Shown one piece after another: positions 12,285-24,437 of a DNA stretch of 64,000 nucleotides. Location of the stretch: contig JAHQIY010000036.1 of the NCBI GenBank assembly GCA_019054805.1, positions 124,001 to 188,000 of the forward strand. Reading direction: 5' to 3'. How positions within the stretch are numbered: the stretch's first letter is position 1; each line of letters begins with the position of its first letter. This DNA is from Brachionus manjavacas (Eukaryota > Rotifera > Eurotatoria > Ploima > Brachionidae). Under the pieces are notes generated by a model. It saw nothing but the letters and a program-made list of their open reading frames with translations, did no database searches and had not been told where the DNA came from. The translations under genes were made by a program, and so were the position numbers.

Positions 12285-14095
12285 TTAAAATTAAAAAAAT
12301 AGTTAATATCTATAATTTAAAAAATAAACTTCAGACACTTGAATCGGCTGCATTTTAGGTTTCTACAAGTAGCATACTTTTAAATGTTTCGTCAAATCCC
12401 TGAGTAATTCAGTTAATGAAACGAGCATTCATTTTATCGTGCGAAATTGTAAATGAACCATTGCATGGCTCTTAATATGCTTGTTCGAATAAAAGCTGGA
12501 ATATTTTCAGTACTGATAGCACATATTTATTTTATCACAAAACTCCAGGGTATGAAAAAAATATTTCAACAAGGCCTTTAGGATATTAAGGCTTAACATG
12601 TTCTGAGAAGTCAATTGAAAATCAAGTGAGGATTAATCATTTTCGGCATTTTTAAACTCAATATCCCCTAATAAAATTGGATACTAAGCAAACATGTTCA
12701 ATTATTCATTGTCACTGATTCACATTCGAAAATATTTATTCTAATCTAGAAATTTGCAGATAAAATACTGTTTGAGGAAAATACCTCGAAATCAAATACT
12801 AAGATAGAGATGAAACGTTTTGATTATGCGATTACATAAATCCGGTAAACGGTATAAATGCAGATGCTGATCATTTGAATCGGTTCATTCAAGCAATCAA
12901 CAGTCATTTGCATTTAGCAAACTTCATTAATATTTTAATTAATTTTTTGTTGTGAATTAGTCATGCTTTTTAGAAAGGTTTTTTTATTCTTTGATAAAAG
13001 AGTAATGTTCAGAGACTTAATCTCTAGATTTATATCCCAGCGTATGACATGAATAAAGTAGTCATGCTTCAACTTTCCGTAAATGAGGCGCTTCACCCTC
13101 ATATAAATTCAACTGCAAATAAAATATTGTTAATTTTTTTATTCAATTTTATTTAAAAAATTTTCCCATTTCTAGCATCTTAAATAGCGCGATTTCAAGC
13201 CCTAAATTTATATTTAGTTCTGTTAGTAATTTTTACAAAGTGTTTAACCAAATACTAAGCTTATTATTCACACAATCGGACTGCATTGCAGAACTTAACT
13301 TGCGGCTTCTCCAAATGCATCGCAGTCATGGTGGCAATTGGAATAGATGCAAAAAAAGGATTAGCAGAAAGCTTGATTGTTTCGAGCATGATTAAGGTAC
13401 TTGGCCAAGGAGACATTCTTGTCTTAAGTAAGTAAATCAAGTGAAAGGAGAGCATGCTGATTAAGGCTTTGATCGGTCGAGATTTTAATGGATGATTTGG
13501 CAATGAAGTTTTCTCAATCTTGTTATTCGCTTTCTTGCACCTAAATCCGACTCTAGCCAGCTGAGTCGTTAAGCAAGATTAATTGAAATACATTTTGGGC
13601 CAAAAACTAGGAAATAAATTTGAATATTCGAGTATCTCGAATGCTTTTGTTATTCTAAAGGAGGCAAAGACATATGGATAAGCAAAAATTGTTTATTTGT
13701 TCAATCTGACTCAGATTTGTCATTCGAATATGAAATATGTTTATTTAATATTTCAATAAAAATGGAATAAAATTTTTGAATTGAATATTTATTTATTTTG
13801 GATAGGTTTTTATTAAAATTGAATCAATCAAGCAAATAGATTGGCAAGAAGAGAATTTATGGTATTTAAAGAAACAGATTTTTTATTTTTTATTAATTTT
13901 TTTGTGTCGAGCTGGTAACTGCAATTAAGTATCGATTTATTTGGCCAAAATAGTCTCCGCCCCAATTTCAGTTTAATCCGGAATCAACGATAAAACGGCC
14001 AGTCTAAACAGTCAAATTTTATGTTTCACATGACTATCACGATTTTCTATTTTCCAAAATTGATATTCAATTTGGCTCAATTTAGTCTAAATTGA
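12285..14095. other. Left-arm-specific stretch without a gene
   Basis: About 1.8 kb not matched in the right arm, where only about 0.4 kb (33195-33610) occupies the corresponding place. AT-rich. The short minus-strand frame at 13264-13503 has no supporting feature. This is either an insertion in this arm or a deletion in the other. Confidence 0.45.
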
Positions 14096-14581
14096 TTAAA
14101 TAAAGTTTCCAATCAATAAAGAACTTAAAAGGTGTTGCTGTTGAATAAGGTTTTAAAGCTGGGAATTTTTAATAGCAATTTAAATGTGACACAATCATTT
14201 TTGTTATCACTAAATGTTCGGTACATTTAACTAAATCAGTTATTGATCAATTGTTAGATCTATCGAATTTAAACTATTTAAAATCAAATTAAGAATTGAT
14301 GTCTTTTGTGGTAGATCGCTTCATTTATTTTAAGTAAAAATAAAAAGCAGATTTTTTTAGTTGTTGTTGTTGTTGGTGTTGTTCAGTTGAGATTTGGAAA
14401 AAAGATATTCAAAATGTGTGAAAAGCATATTAAATATTTAAAGAAATTATTTTTTAATAACAGTAGACTTTGAATGCTTGTAGTAAAGAGTGTTGTCAGC
14501 GTCTTCAAAGTCGTTTGCCGAATTCTAAACATTTTTCTCAAACTTGTCAAATTTTATTCTCTCTTTTTTTTTGTTCTGTAA

Positions 14582-14752
14582 TTAGGACTCATTTAGTTGA
14601 CGAGCGGGAGCAAGTGCCGCTTGAATGAATGCCTTAGAATTTCTATTTATTTTTTTATTTTCTATTTTTGCTACGAAGAATTTCTTTTTCTCGGCTTTGC
14701 TCTTTTCTTCTTTGGCTTTTTCATGTTTTAGCTGAGTCATCTTTCGACTCAT
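14582..14752 (-). CDS. Small basic coiled-coil ORF
   Basis: A 56-residue frame from the ATG at 14752: MSRKMTQLKHEKAKEEKSKA, then a lysine-rich stretch and the C-terminus FIQAALAPARQLNES. The counterpart in the right arm (about 31247-31410) is almost identical in DNA but its frame ends early, after a run of A residues. If coding, the left copy is intact and the right copy is broken. It may equally be a non-coding stretch conserved only because the arms are young. No known family. Confidence 0.25.
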   Translation of the reverse strand: MSRKMTQLKHEKAKEEKSKAEKKKFFVAKIENKKINRNSKAFIQAALAPARQLNES

Positions 14753-15868
14753 AATTGGATAATAAACATTTTTCAAGAGATTTTGAAGAGATTTTCAAAA
14801 GACAATCAAAGAGTTGCGCTGTCTTTTTTCAAACAAAGTATTCTTTCGAACAAAATGAAAAATCATAAAATTTTTTTTTCATTCATTCTGAAAAGGAAAA
14901 AGAAAAAAAAATCGAAAGTAAAATAAAAAATTTCTTTTTTTTTTTGTCTTTTTTGATTGTTGAGCCTAGGCGCAATTTTTATTTTTATCAAATTGTAAAT
15001 AAACTCGAATTTAGAGATAAGCTCATTTGAGATAATTATCTTTTCATCCGTATCCAATTGCATAACATGCATTCGTGTATTTAAAAACATTCACAATCAC
15101 AACAAAAAAATAAACTCATTCTGAGTAGAGAAGAGAGAAGAGAGAAGAAAAAGAGGAAGATAGCTCCGTACTGTTTTGGCCACACTCGCACAGCTAAATT
15201 CCTTTCTAAATGCTCATTCTTAAAATTTCATATTCATAAATGTGCAATTATGTAATGTGTTTACCTCTGGTCATAAAATGCAGTTAACTATTTTAATTAT
15301 TCTTTAATAAGCTTTATGGATATCTGATATGCTTGGAGCAATAATAATTAGTGCCATTCTTAACAAAACATTCACACCAACCAAATATATCATAAGCTTT
15401 GTGACATCTTAATCTTTCTTTCTTTCTTTCTTTTCAGTTGTTTTTGTTGTTTTTGTTGTTGGTCTATAAGAGGCTTATTTAAGAAGTTCATTGACTAGAT
15501 CGAATCGATCACCAAACTTCTAATTCGATCAATGCCACAAACCTGTAATTAATCTCCATTTGTTTGTTTGTTTATCAAGATGTTGGCATCAAAATCCACC
15601 AATCCACTCCACTCCAATGTCTCTCTCTTTTGTTTCCAGTCAAGCACTTTGTGTTTACTTTTGCTAATGAATGGGTGTCAAAAGTGACATGTTCTGTTTT
15701 AGATACGTTCTGAATTTGTTGTTTTGAATATAAATTTAATGCAATCTAATCGATTCTTGATATCAAGTTTCATTAAGTTTTTAATTAGCTCCATTTTTGT
15801 CTAGATTTAAATACCAACTTTGATCGTCTAGTTGTTCCAATATTTTGCTAATTGTTCCAAGTGCAACC

Positions 15869-17183
15869 ATGAAACTACCAAAGTTTATCAAAGCTTCCAC
15901 TCACCAAGAACGTCAACAAAAGCTCATGACAAGCAACCGTCAATTGATGCTCACGGACACCATCTTCAAACTGCAGCCAACCAAGCAGTCTTGTTTGTTC
16001 CGCGATATTCTAAACGAAAGCTGCAAAGTGAACAGCAACAGTGAAGAGTGGCCACAAACGCCATCCACTCCCTTGTACCAAATCAAGACCAACACCAACA
16101 AACTCAACGATTCCGTTGTGTTGAGCAAAAACTTGGGCACTCAAAATTCAGGACGATATGTCAAATCAGCTCAGCCTAAAAGACTGCAGAGAAATCGCTT
16201 ACATGTGGTTAAAAAGCCCGAACAGTACGAGCAAAGACCCAATGTTCTCTCACTCGTTAGTACCCCCATCAAGCCTTTTGATTCTCTAATGGTAATTTGT
16301 TTTCTAAATAACGATATTGAACACGCATTTTAGATTATGTGTGATTCCAAATGTCATCTTTACTCTTATCACAATTTTGATCTTAATTTTTTTTGTCAAG
16401 AATTCAAACGGACGAAAATTAAATACGGATGATTTGGACAGAGAAAATTGCCCAAGTCCAAAATGTCAATCCAAATTAGAAACGCCAATTAAGCAGCAAA
16501 GTCCGTCAACAAACCGATTCTCATTCTCTAAATTGACCAAATTTGTGTCCAAATCGGCCCTCAAGGTCATGAATAGAAAGTCATTGGGCTCAAGTTCATC
16601 ATCGCCCGATACCAGCTCAAATTCTATGCAAACTGACGACGAAGACCAACAACCCAAACAAGACAATTTCAAAAGCAACATATACACGTCCTTAGAGCAG
16701 CAAACAGCTATTGAAAACAAGATAAACTCGATACAAAAGCCTTCGAAGCCTTCGAGAACTTGTCAACCATGTATGGGCATTACATCTTTAATGATTAAAC
16801 ACATGAAAACAAAATCTCACGGATTGACTGCCGGAATATCTTGCTATCCCAACTCGTACTTGGTAGCCATGCCAATTGTTTTCAAAAATGACCACTTTAA
16901 AACTGATAATTATGACAAGCTCGTGAGAGAGCCAGTTCCGTTTATATCTGAAGACAGAGCGAACAAAAAAATGACCAAACCAATTGTTAAATCTCTATCT
17001 TCCATTCAATCTGCTTTTCAAAGTCCTAAGAATTCATCGCCAAGTTCAGTGTCAAAGGTGCAAATAAAAAGTCCAATATTGCCGTCTGTTAACTCTTGTC
17101 GCATTTCAATTTACAGCTCAAAAAGTGACAACAAACTAGAAAAACAACTACACTTTGAGTCTTTTAGCGAAGCTGTTTTTTAA
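15869..17183 (+). CDS. Gene B: two-exon MGL-motif family protein
   Basis: Unrecognised family. The start is the ATG at 15869. Exon 1 is 15869-16291 and exon 2 is 16401-17183; the intron runs GTAATT to TTTTTTGTCAAG and joins in phase 0, giving 401 residues. Residues 1-109 are identical to gene C, and the DNA is identical to base 16195, after which the two genes part abruptly. The N-terminus has TPSTPLYQI, a possible proline-directed phosphorylation site. The C-terminal half still resembles gene C at low identity: a YTSLEQQTAIENKI helix, CQPCMGITSL (about 262-271), LVAMPIVF and VPFISE (about 320-325). It also has a 60-residue serine-rich extension that C lacks. Probably a disordered regulatory protein. 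AATAAA lies near 17270. Confidence 0.6.
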
Positions 17184-18310
17184 TTTTTTTCCTCTTTTTT
17201 TAAAGTGAAAATTTATTGTAAAGAAATTTGTAGAGATAATATGTAAAGATTTTTGAAGTTTTATTTATAAATAAATTTTGGAGCTCAATTTTAAATAACT
17301 CTTTAAATCAATTTAGAAAACAAATTTTTAATTCTCTAAATTAACAGTAAAAAATCAAATTTCAATCTATTTTATTTGAAACATAGCTTAGGAGGAGCCT
17401 TGGACCTTCCTTACAGTTACGTGATTAAATCAAGATACCTTAAAAGATAAAAGCTTTTATAGTATCTTTATAAATTTAATTTTCTTTGTTTATCTGGAAA
17501 ATTAATGTTTAGTCAATATGAAAATTTTTAGAATTCATGTAGGCTACTTAATGCTGACAAATGGTTTATAGAAGATCGGAACTTGGTTTATAAGACTGTT
17601 GAGATTGACCATGAGACTAAGAAGTTCTTTGAATTAGCTTGTGAATTTAGTAGTGGTTGAGGCCTGGTGAAATACAACCGTACAATGTGACTGTAAAAAG
17701 TCACAGATGTGGTCTAACATAAGATGTCATAAAGGAAAAATAAATATACGTTTTTTTACTATGTTTCTGTAATTTATTAAAAAAGATTCAAATAATTAAA
17801 AAATAATCAGAAAAAAATATTGTTTTTAAATAATGAAAATTTAGAAGGTATCTAAATTTTTTAAAATTTATAAGTTAAAAAATTTTATTTTATTTTTTTA
17901 AATTTTACACTAAACATTTCTCTTTTGCCTATGGGGCTTTAAACTAATAAATAAAAATAAATAAAAATAACGATTTATTTATTTATTTATTTATTCAGTT
18001 TATCTGTGTGGAGTTTTTCTGGTTAAAAAAAAAACTGGGATTTGAAGGAGATTAGAAAAAGTCAAATTTAGCTAAGAGATTAAATAAAAATCGGAATATA
18101 AAAGAGTATAAGTGGGCATTTATCGGGACGAGTATTAAGGAATATTTATTTTAAGAATTTAAAGATAGAGTCTTCATTTAAAGGCAAATAATTAAATTAA
18201 TTAGAATTAATGGAAATTTTAAATGTTCAAAAAGCACGAAAGTCAAAGCATTTTTAATTAGATTAATTTTGTTTATTTAAATTGATGATTCCTGCCTAGT
18301 ATAAACAACT
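17184..18310. other. Non-coding stretch specific to left arm
   Basis: About 1.1 kb between the gene B stop and the second matching arm block. In the right arm only about 140 bp occupies this place. It includes a less AT-rich segment (about 17520-17760) that looks like an old element fragment and a GCCTATGGGGCTTTAAACTA tail followed by AATAAATA repeats (about 17925-17960), typical of a non-LTR retrotransposon end. A TTTA microsatellite lies at about 17968-17996. Confidence 0.45.
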
Positions 18311-19188
18311 TTCAACCGATAGGGCTACTTGTGCGCTTGTTTCAGCGTGTGAGTAAACGCTCAGTTGATGCCGCTTCTCTACATGAAATTTTGATTGTTT
18401 CCAAGGAAGTAATTGATTTTTTATTTTGACTCAAGTCCTGTCGAAAAGATAAATTAATTGATTCAAGCGTAAACAGTTCGGTTTGTGTGCGTGCCAAAAA
18501 CATACACACAAAGACATTATCACATGATTAAAATCTAATTTGCGAAACAAGATAAGAAAAGTTTACAGCAATGGGATTGCAATGTTTGTTTATGCTTATG
18601 AGACGTGATACCAAATGAAAAAGAATCTTATCATGCAAACTGATAATTTGTACACAATCCACCACCAGGGACTTTAGAGTTAGTTATGGCTAGTGCAGAA
18701 AATATTATTTATTAATCAATTCTGCTCACAAGCGATCAATATCAAAATTCTACACTTTCTGAATTCTGGCATTGTGAATTTTAAAAATAAAAAAAGAATA
18801 AAAAAGCAAGTTTTTTTTTCTCTTTTGAATTTTTTAATAAAATATAGCAATTAAATTTTAAAATTTTCAATAAAAAACAATAAAAAAAAACAAAAATTTC
18901 TAAAAGAGACAAATAGAGCTGACAAATTTTTAAAATGCCAACTTTATAATAGTAATAATTTTAAGCTTGGAAAATTTTATCAAAGTAAAAACGCTATATT
19001 TCCTCAATTCAATTTTTTTTTTAATTTTTGAAAAATAATTCAATATTTAAAGGTTTATTTCCCCTTCGAAATAAAATTGAGCAAATAAAAAAATCAAATA
19101 TTATTTTAAAAAATTATTTTGGCTTTTCTAATTTTATTTTCTTTTAAATTTTATTATCTTTCATCACAATTTTTAAAATCTATGCTAA

Positions 19189-19455
19189 GTGGACCCCCCT
19201 CTAATAAATATTTTTCCTCCGATATGGTACTCTATCCTAGCGGATAATGGGGATGCTATCATGTCCTTTTCTAGAGCCTTTTTAACCAAGGTCTTCGATC
19301 TGATTCAGATGTTACTGAATCGAGTTGATCATGTTCACCGCAATTATTACCCAGTCGAAGCCGGTCCCCCTCATTTTATATTGAAAGTGGTTTTAACATT
19401 TGTCCCGTACTGCAGAGATATTTTGAAGATTATCTTTTCATGTAAGATAGATTAA
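19189..19455 (+). other. Orphan open frame of unusual composition
   Basis: An 88-codon frame. The DNA from about 19185 to 19440 is clearly less AT-rich than its surroundings and includes CCCCCC and GGTCCCCC. The predicted peptide (for example LLNRVDHVHRNYYPVEAGPP) is not low-complexity but matches nothing I recognise. The first codon follows a G run rather than a clear start context. It is most likely a fragment of an old mobile element or a lost exon. Confidence 0.25.
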
Positions 19456-20319
19456 ATAAAATTCCATTACATTTTCAAGTTTTATGGTTTTCAAAAAATT
19501 TCTTAAAAATTTCATAAATTCTTTTTTAAATTTTTAATCACTAAATTAAGTTGCATAGTTGATTTAAAATTTAATTGTCTATTAAAATTTTTTTAATCAA
19601 AATTATTACTTTACCAGTTTTAGGAATTTTGGTTTATTTTTAAGAGAAAAATTACTTTAGATTTGGAAAATTACCTATGTTTTTTTATGACAATGTTTTC
19701 ATCCGAATTAAAAGTCTTGAACTATTTCTGAAAATTCCTAACCCCTCGATGATCTTGTTCAATATAGTACTTTCACATAGATAATTATATATCTACATAT
19801 CATGTAAGTGTAAATTATTCTGAATTAAAATATTGTATTTCCTCGATTATTTATTTAATTTTCAACTTAAAAATACTCAATTTACACTATCATTATTTAG
19901 TCATAGAAAATTGTTCTTTATTCAAATCATATAATTTTGATACTCGTGTTTCACTTTGACAAAGCAAAAATTTTGATCAAATTTCAATTTCAAAAAATAA
20001 AATTAATTAATAAACTACTTTAACTACTTAATTCTAAAACTTTTAGTAATTAATTTTTTTCATTTTTATGAAAATACTTGATAAATTTTATATTAAATTT
20101 TTTATTTTTTTCAAAAGTTATTAGATTTTTTTTAAAATTTTTAGAAAATATTAAAATAGCTTAATTTATGTTATCTAAACTTTTTTTTAATTAAGTATAA
20201 AGCAAATTAAAAAGACTTAAACATATAGAGGAAAATTTTAAAAACTAAACTCAAACCAATTTACCTTTTTTAAAAAAATCGTTTTATTTTTTTTACATTA
20301 TGTGGTATCAAAAATCAAT

Positions 20320-20400
20320 CATGTGGCTGAAAGGAAGGACCAAGTCTCCATTCCAACCGGCCAAGGCTTCGCCTAAATTATTTTTTAAATAAAAAAAAGA
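20320..20400 (+). repeat. interspersed repeat, related to CATTCGG family
   Basis: Contains GGCTGAAAGGAAGGACCAAG, CCATTCCAACCGG and a CCTAAATTATTTTTTAAATA tail. The tail is shared with copies near 3448 and 58620, where it sits at the same end. Non-coding. Confidence 0.45.
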
Positions 20401-21595
20401 CTTGTCAGTGTCAAGTTTGATCGTCCCAATTCGTTGATAGCATTCTACTGTGACAGTATGACTAGCTGAACCCTGCAGCTTTGATAGAAACTGTTTTGCA
20501 TATGGTTCTTTTTCAAGGTCCCAGCATTCTACTTTCTATATGCTTCCTACAGTTTTTATCAACAAAAAATCTTTAGCTTTATCAGCACAAATCCACATAA
20601 AAACGGAAAATTTCATTTATCTTGATGAAAAATTCAAGATATTCGGAAAAATTTATTCAAGTTAGCAAAAATAAAGTTATCTAATTTTAATTGTATAGAG
20701 ATTCAGTCTAATTAACAGTTTCATTCAGTTATGTTTAAAATAAACTAATTAGCAATTCGGCTTAGATATGAAAAATTAAAATAAAAATTTTATAAATATT
20801 TCATTTGTTTTTAATATGTTCTCACATAATCGCTTAGCTTTTCGTGCACTTAAGTGCATATTGTTCATAAATTTGAGCTTCATTTGTGAAGTGATGCCGA
20901 CTTTCAATTGTGCCAAATTTTTTCAAATAATTAGGCGTTTAAACAAACATTCAAATAGCTCTGATACTTGTAATTGAAATAATCTCTTTTTAATTAAATA
21001 TTTAATTATAAACATATGCAAACATTTGAATGCAAATGACAATACACCTACGCATCCATCGAGTATTTAGAGTATTCTTTTGGTTAAACACGCACCATCT
21101 GCTAGCTCGCTCGCTTTGTTCCATACCGATGAATTATAATATTAATGAAATTCATTAAGTATACAATTTAATCAAAAAAAATTCAGAATAAATAAATTAT
21201 TTAGTTTTAAGCTGCTCAATTTTGTCACCAATTGATTATATTTTTATCGGAATAAACTTAATAATTAATTATGTGAAATTAAAAAATTATTTACTTTAAA
21301 AACAATTTTATCGAAAAATTTATACTAAAGCATAAATTTTAAGTATGAATTTTTTTTCAATATTCTAATTTAAAACACTTTTAAAAATAAAAAAAATCAA
21401 TCTATTCTTGAATTAATTAATTACATAACATGAGATTTTTATCATTCAAAATGATCAATTTAATTATTATTAATACTACCTTAATATTACTATTAAATAT
21501 TTTATTTTTTATTTATTAAATAATTTGAGTTAAACCTCAGGCCGCACAGAATGGAAAAAATAAATATAAAAAATTAAAAATAATGACAGATATTG

Positions 21596-21648
21596 ACGCA
21601 TGATAATATCAGGGTAGTTTTTTTTATTACCCTGATATTATCATGCGT
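21596..21648. repeat. Perfect 21-bp hairpin
   Basis: The left arm 21596-21616 (ACGCATGATAATATCAGGGT plus A) is the exact reverse complement of 21628-21648, with an 11-base T-rich loop. A perfect stem of this length is unlikely by chance. It may be a miniature foldback element or a structured RNA. It lies about 280 bp past the 3' end of the LRR gene. Confidence 0.75.
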
Positions 21649-21931
21649 GGAAATTTATTACCAAAAGTTTTAAATTAAATTTTGTTTTAAATTAAATTTA
21701 AATTAAAATAGTAATCGCAAATTTTACTAATCATTTTCAAGTACTTAAATTGTATCAAAGTGTAGCCAAACTTTTTTTGTTGATAATCAGAGTCTAAATA
21801 AAATTTTTGAATTTTTTAGATAAAAAAGCTGAATAAAATATTTTAAAATAATTGATTAAAAAAAATCGAGATATTAAAAATTTATTAAAATTAAATAAAA
21901 ATAAAAAGTTTGACTAAAAAATGCTGAAAAA

Positions 21932-23968
21932 TCAACAGCCTTCGATAAGAAAACCTTGTGCTTGAGAAAAAAATTGATGATCTGCCTTTATAACCAAACC
22001 ATAAAAAGAATAATATCTAATAAAGTAAAATTCGGCTTGGAATTTTTTAATAATTAGAAAATAACTATCTACTTCCACTTGAAAACCTAGATATGTGAAT
22101 AAAGTCTGGTATTTGTGAAAGCCATTTTGAAAAATGTGATCGATTTGAATCTCAATTTTGGCGCCATCAACATTAATGACTAGTTCTATGTTCATCAAAA
22201 CAGAAATTGTCTTATTTTCAGACTCTAAATCACCCGATTCGCAATTAATTTTCAAATTAAAAACCTCAATACACAAAAACTGCTTTCTAAAATGACAAAT
22301 TTGTGATTTTTGAAGGTAGGAAAAAATTTCCATATCAAAACCTATCCATGTAGAATACTTCATTTCAGTTGCACATAAAAAACTCTCATTTTCACAACTA
22401 TAATCAAAATCAATTGCTTCGCATGAATTTGAATTGAATGAATTCAACTCAAGTCCCAGAGTTTGACACACATGAATAAAACCACAATTAGCTTCAGTCC
22501 GAATTGTAAAACTAGAATTTTTAAGCTGGTCAAAATGACATTTACTCAGTTCATCCAAATTGTCAAAAAAAAAGTGTAGCCCCTTTAAACGTTTATCGCT
22601 TGAGTAATGAGAACAAAATGATTTATCATCGAAAACAACTTGTGAATTTTCTTCTAAATAAACATATAAATCCTCATTTTGTAGCTGTATTTCAAAGGCA
22701 AAGTTTTGAATTCTTAGCTGACTTTTTTTTTGTGATCTTAAGCTTAGAAAATTGAGATTTTTTAGCAGTCTAATGCTTGGAATTGAAGAAATGCTGTTGC
22801 TGTCCAAATAGAGTATTTTGAGTAATAAATTTTGACCAAAGCTTTTGCTTTCTATATGATAAATTGAGTTATTAGTTAAATAAAGATTTCGGAGTTGAAG
22901 TAAGCCATTAAAGCTTGTTTGAGTTACAACTTGCATTTGATTATGGCTTAGGTCTACTTCTAACAAACTGCTCGATTGGCAAAACTCGACATGGTCTATT
23001 AAATTATGAGACAAGTCCAGTGATGTTAAATTGACTAGAAATTGTGTATTTTCGAGCGCAAGTTTTTGAATTCGATTGTGCGATAATGACAGTTTGGCAA
23101 GACCATTTGGAATTTTAAAATCAATTTCTTCAATTTTGTTAAATGATAAATCGAGTTGGCTCAGTCTAGCTAGAGAAACAAAAACATTTTTATCTACTAT
23201 TGAAATTTTATTTTGTGACAATATTAATTTATTTAAATTGAAAAGATGTGAAAAAGCCTCATCCTGGAGATGCTTTATCGCATTCGACCCAAGATTCAAT
23301 AGTTCTAATTTGTATAAATCTAAAACATCTGAATTTGATAGTGAAATTTTGTTCCGTGCCAAGTTTAAGTGCATTACAAATCTACTTTTGATCCTGATTG
23401 CCTTAATTTGATTACAATTAAGTTCCAGTGATTTCAAGCTTGTCAAATTGTTGTAATTTTGATCAATTTTTTTAATAAAATTATTTTTGATTGACAAGTA
23501 TTTAAGTTTTTTGAATTTTGAAAAAATTTCCAAGTCTACTTTAAAATTGTTGACTTTACCTTCTTTTTGGTTGATTTCAAATTTTTGTAAAATATCGTGC
23601 AACACATTAAAATGGCTTGAATTTAAATGAGCAAAATTTGTCAAATACAACTCATGTAAGCTTGTAATATTTGCGAAGGTGTTCACCGAAAGTTGACTTA
23701 AACGCTTTGCTTCGATTTTTAATTCATCTATTTCTAGACCATTGAAAGTGTAGTCGAAAATTGAAGCTGTGTTCTTGAGGTGCAAAAATTTTATTTTATT
23801 CAGCTGAAAATTTCCAATTTTATGGAACCGGCTGTCAAATGGATCACATGTTATCTCACACGACTTATTCAAATTTAAGGACACATTGGTACACGAGCTG
23901 AATGGACATATAGACTCGGATGTAAAATGAACAAAACTGCATATTTGCAGCAATCTCAAAAGCCTCAT
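21932..23968 (-). CDS. Secreted leucine-rich repeat protein
   Basis: Single-exon gene of 678 residues, ATG at 23968. Seen: a hydrophobic N-terminus (MRLLRLLQICSFVHF) that reads as a signal peptide, a cysteine-containing N-cap region (residues about 20-45), then roughly a dozen LRRs between about 80 and 430 with repeats such as LSQLDLSFNKIEEID and LTSLDLSHNLIDHVE. A cysteine-containing C-terminal region of about 240 residues follows, with no recognisable domain. There is no clear transmembrane helix near the C-terminus and no TIR, kinase or Ig domain, so it is not a Toll-type receptor as it stands. It is probably a secreted or peripherally attached recognition or matrix protein. It is transcribed divergently from TMEM258, 470 bp away. 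Confidence 0.8.
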   Translation of the reverse strand: MRLLRLLQICSFVHFTSESICPFSSCTNVSLNLNKSCEITCDPFDSRFHKIGNFQLNKIKFLHLKNTASIFDYTFNGLEIDELKIEAKRLSQLSVNTFANITSLHELYLTNFAHLNSSHFNVLHDILQKFEINQKEGKVNNFKVDLEIFSKFKKLKYLSIKNNFIKKIDQNYNNLTSLKSLELNCNQIKAIRIKSRFVMHLNLARNKISLSNSDVLDLYKLELLNLGSNAIKHLQDEAFSHLFNLNKLILSQNKISIVDKNVFVSLARLSQLDLSFNKIEEIDFKIPNGLAKLSLSHNRIQKLALENTQFLVNLTSLDLSHNLIDHVEFCQSSSLLEVDLSHNQMQVVTQTSFNGLLQLRNLYLTNNSIYHIESKSFGQNLLLKILYLDSNSISSIPSIRLLKNLNFLSLRSQKKSQLRIQNFAFEIQLQNEDLYVYLEENSQVVFDDKSFCSHYSSDKRLKGLHFFFDNLDELSKCHFDQLKNSSFTIRTEANCGFIHVCQTLGLELNSFNSNSCEAIDFDYSCENESFLCATEMKYSTWIGFDMEIFSYLQKSQICHFRKQFLCIEVFNLKINCESGDLESENKTISVLMNIELVINVDGAKIEIQIDHIFQNGFHKYQTLFTYLGFQVEVDSYFLIIKKFQAEFYFIRYYSFYGLVIKADHQFFSQAQGFLIEGC

Positions 23969-24437
23969 TGCTCAAAATTAGGTTGAGTGTCAATTAGTTT
24001 TTTATTAAATTTTGATAAATTGCTCATTCATTGTGAAAATGAAAATTAAGTTCTCCAAGTTGGTCACAAAGTAATTTGAAAATTTCTCAAAAATTTTACT
24101 CAGAAATGCTTTAAATTTATTTTTTTTTAATTTCCTATCCAAATATTAACAAATGATGCACTGAACCATGTGTTCTAATCAAAATAATAAAAAAAAACTT
24201 TTCTTTAAAAAAAAAAAATTTTGAGACAAATAAAATGAAATTTTATTTTGAAATTGAGTTCAAGTATTAGAAATAATTTTTGCCTCATTTTCAACATGTA
24301 CATGAAAAATTTGAATATTTTCAAACACGTCATATGAATTTTAATTTAAGAATTTTTTTTTTATTCACTCAAATAAACTTCATATTCGTGGCAATTTTAA
24401 CTATCTATAATTTAAAAATCGAACAAACAATTTCAAA
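23969..24437. promoter_or_regulatory. Divergent intergenic region, LRR gene and TMEM258
   Basis: 470 bp between two head-to-head genes, so the promoters of both should lie here. The sequence is AT-rich with poly-T and poly-A tracts. No specific binding site can be named. Confidence 0.4.

Larger units (their letters stand above)
10040..18990 (+). repeat. Left arm of large inverted duplication
   Basis: This region is repeated in reverse complement at about 28452-35830. Collinear landmarks include the frames 10049-10273 and 35592-35819, the small frame 11894-12079 and 33807-33992, the basic 56-residue frame at 14582-14752 and its counterpart near 31250-31410, and the start of gene B with the start of gene C. 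A second block, 18311-18990, matches about 28452-29132. Matching blocks are near identical by eye. They are interrupted by arm-specific stretches (about 12285-14095 and 16196-18310 on this side). Confidence 0.9.
18991..21931. other. Spacer intergenic DNA
   Basis: About 2.9 kb of AT-rich DNA between the inner edge of the left arm and the LRR gene. It holds a locally less AT-rich orphan frame (19189-19455), a CATTCGG-family-like repeat (about 20320-20400) and a perfect 21-bp hairpin (21596-21648). No supported gene. Confidence 0.5.

Noticed and set aside
21932-23968. Toll-like receptor
   Set aside because: LRRs and a signal peptide are present, but there is no transmembrane helix or TIR domain, and the gene ends in a complete single exon.
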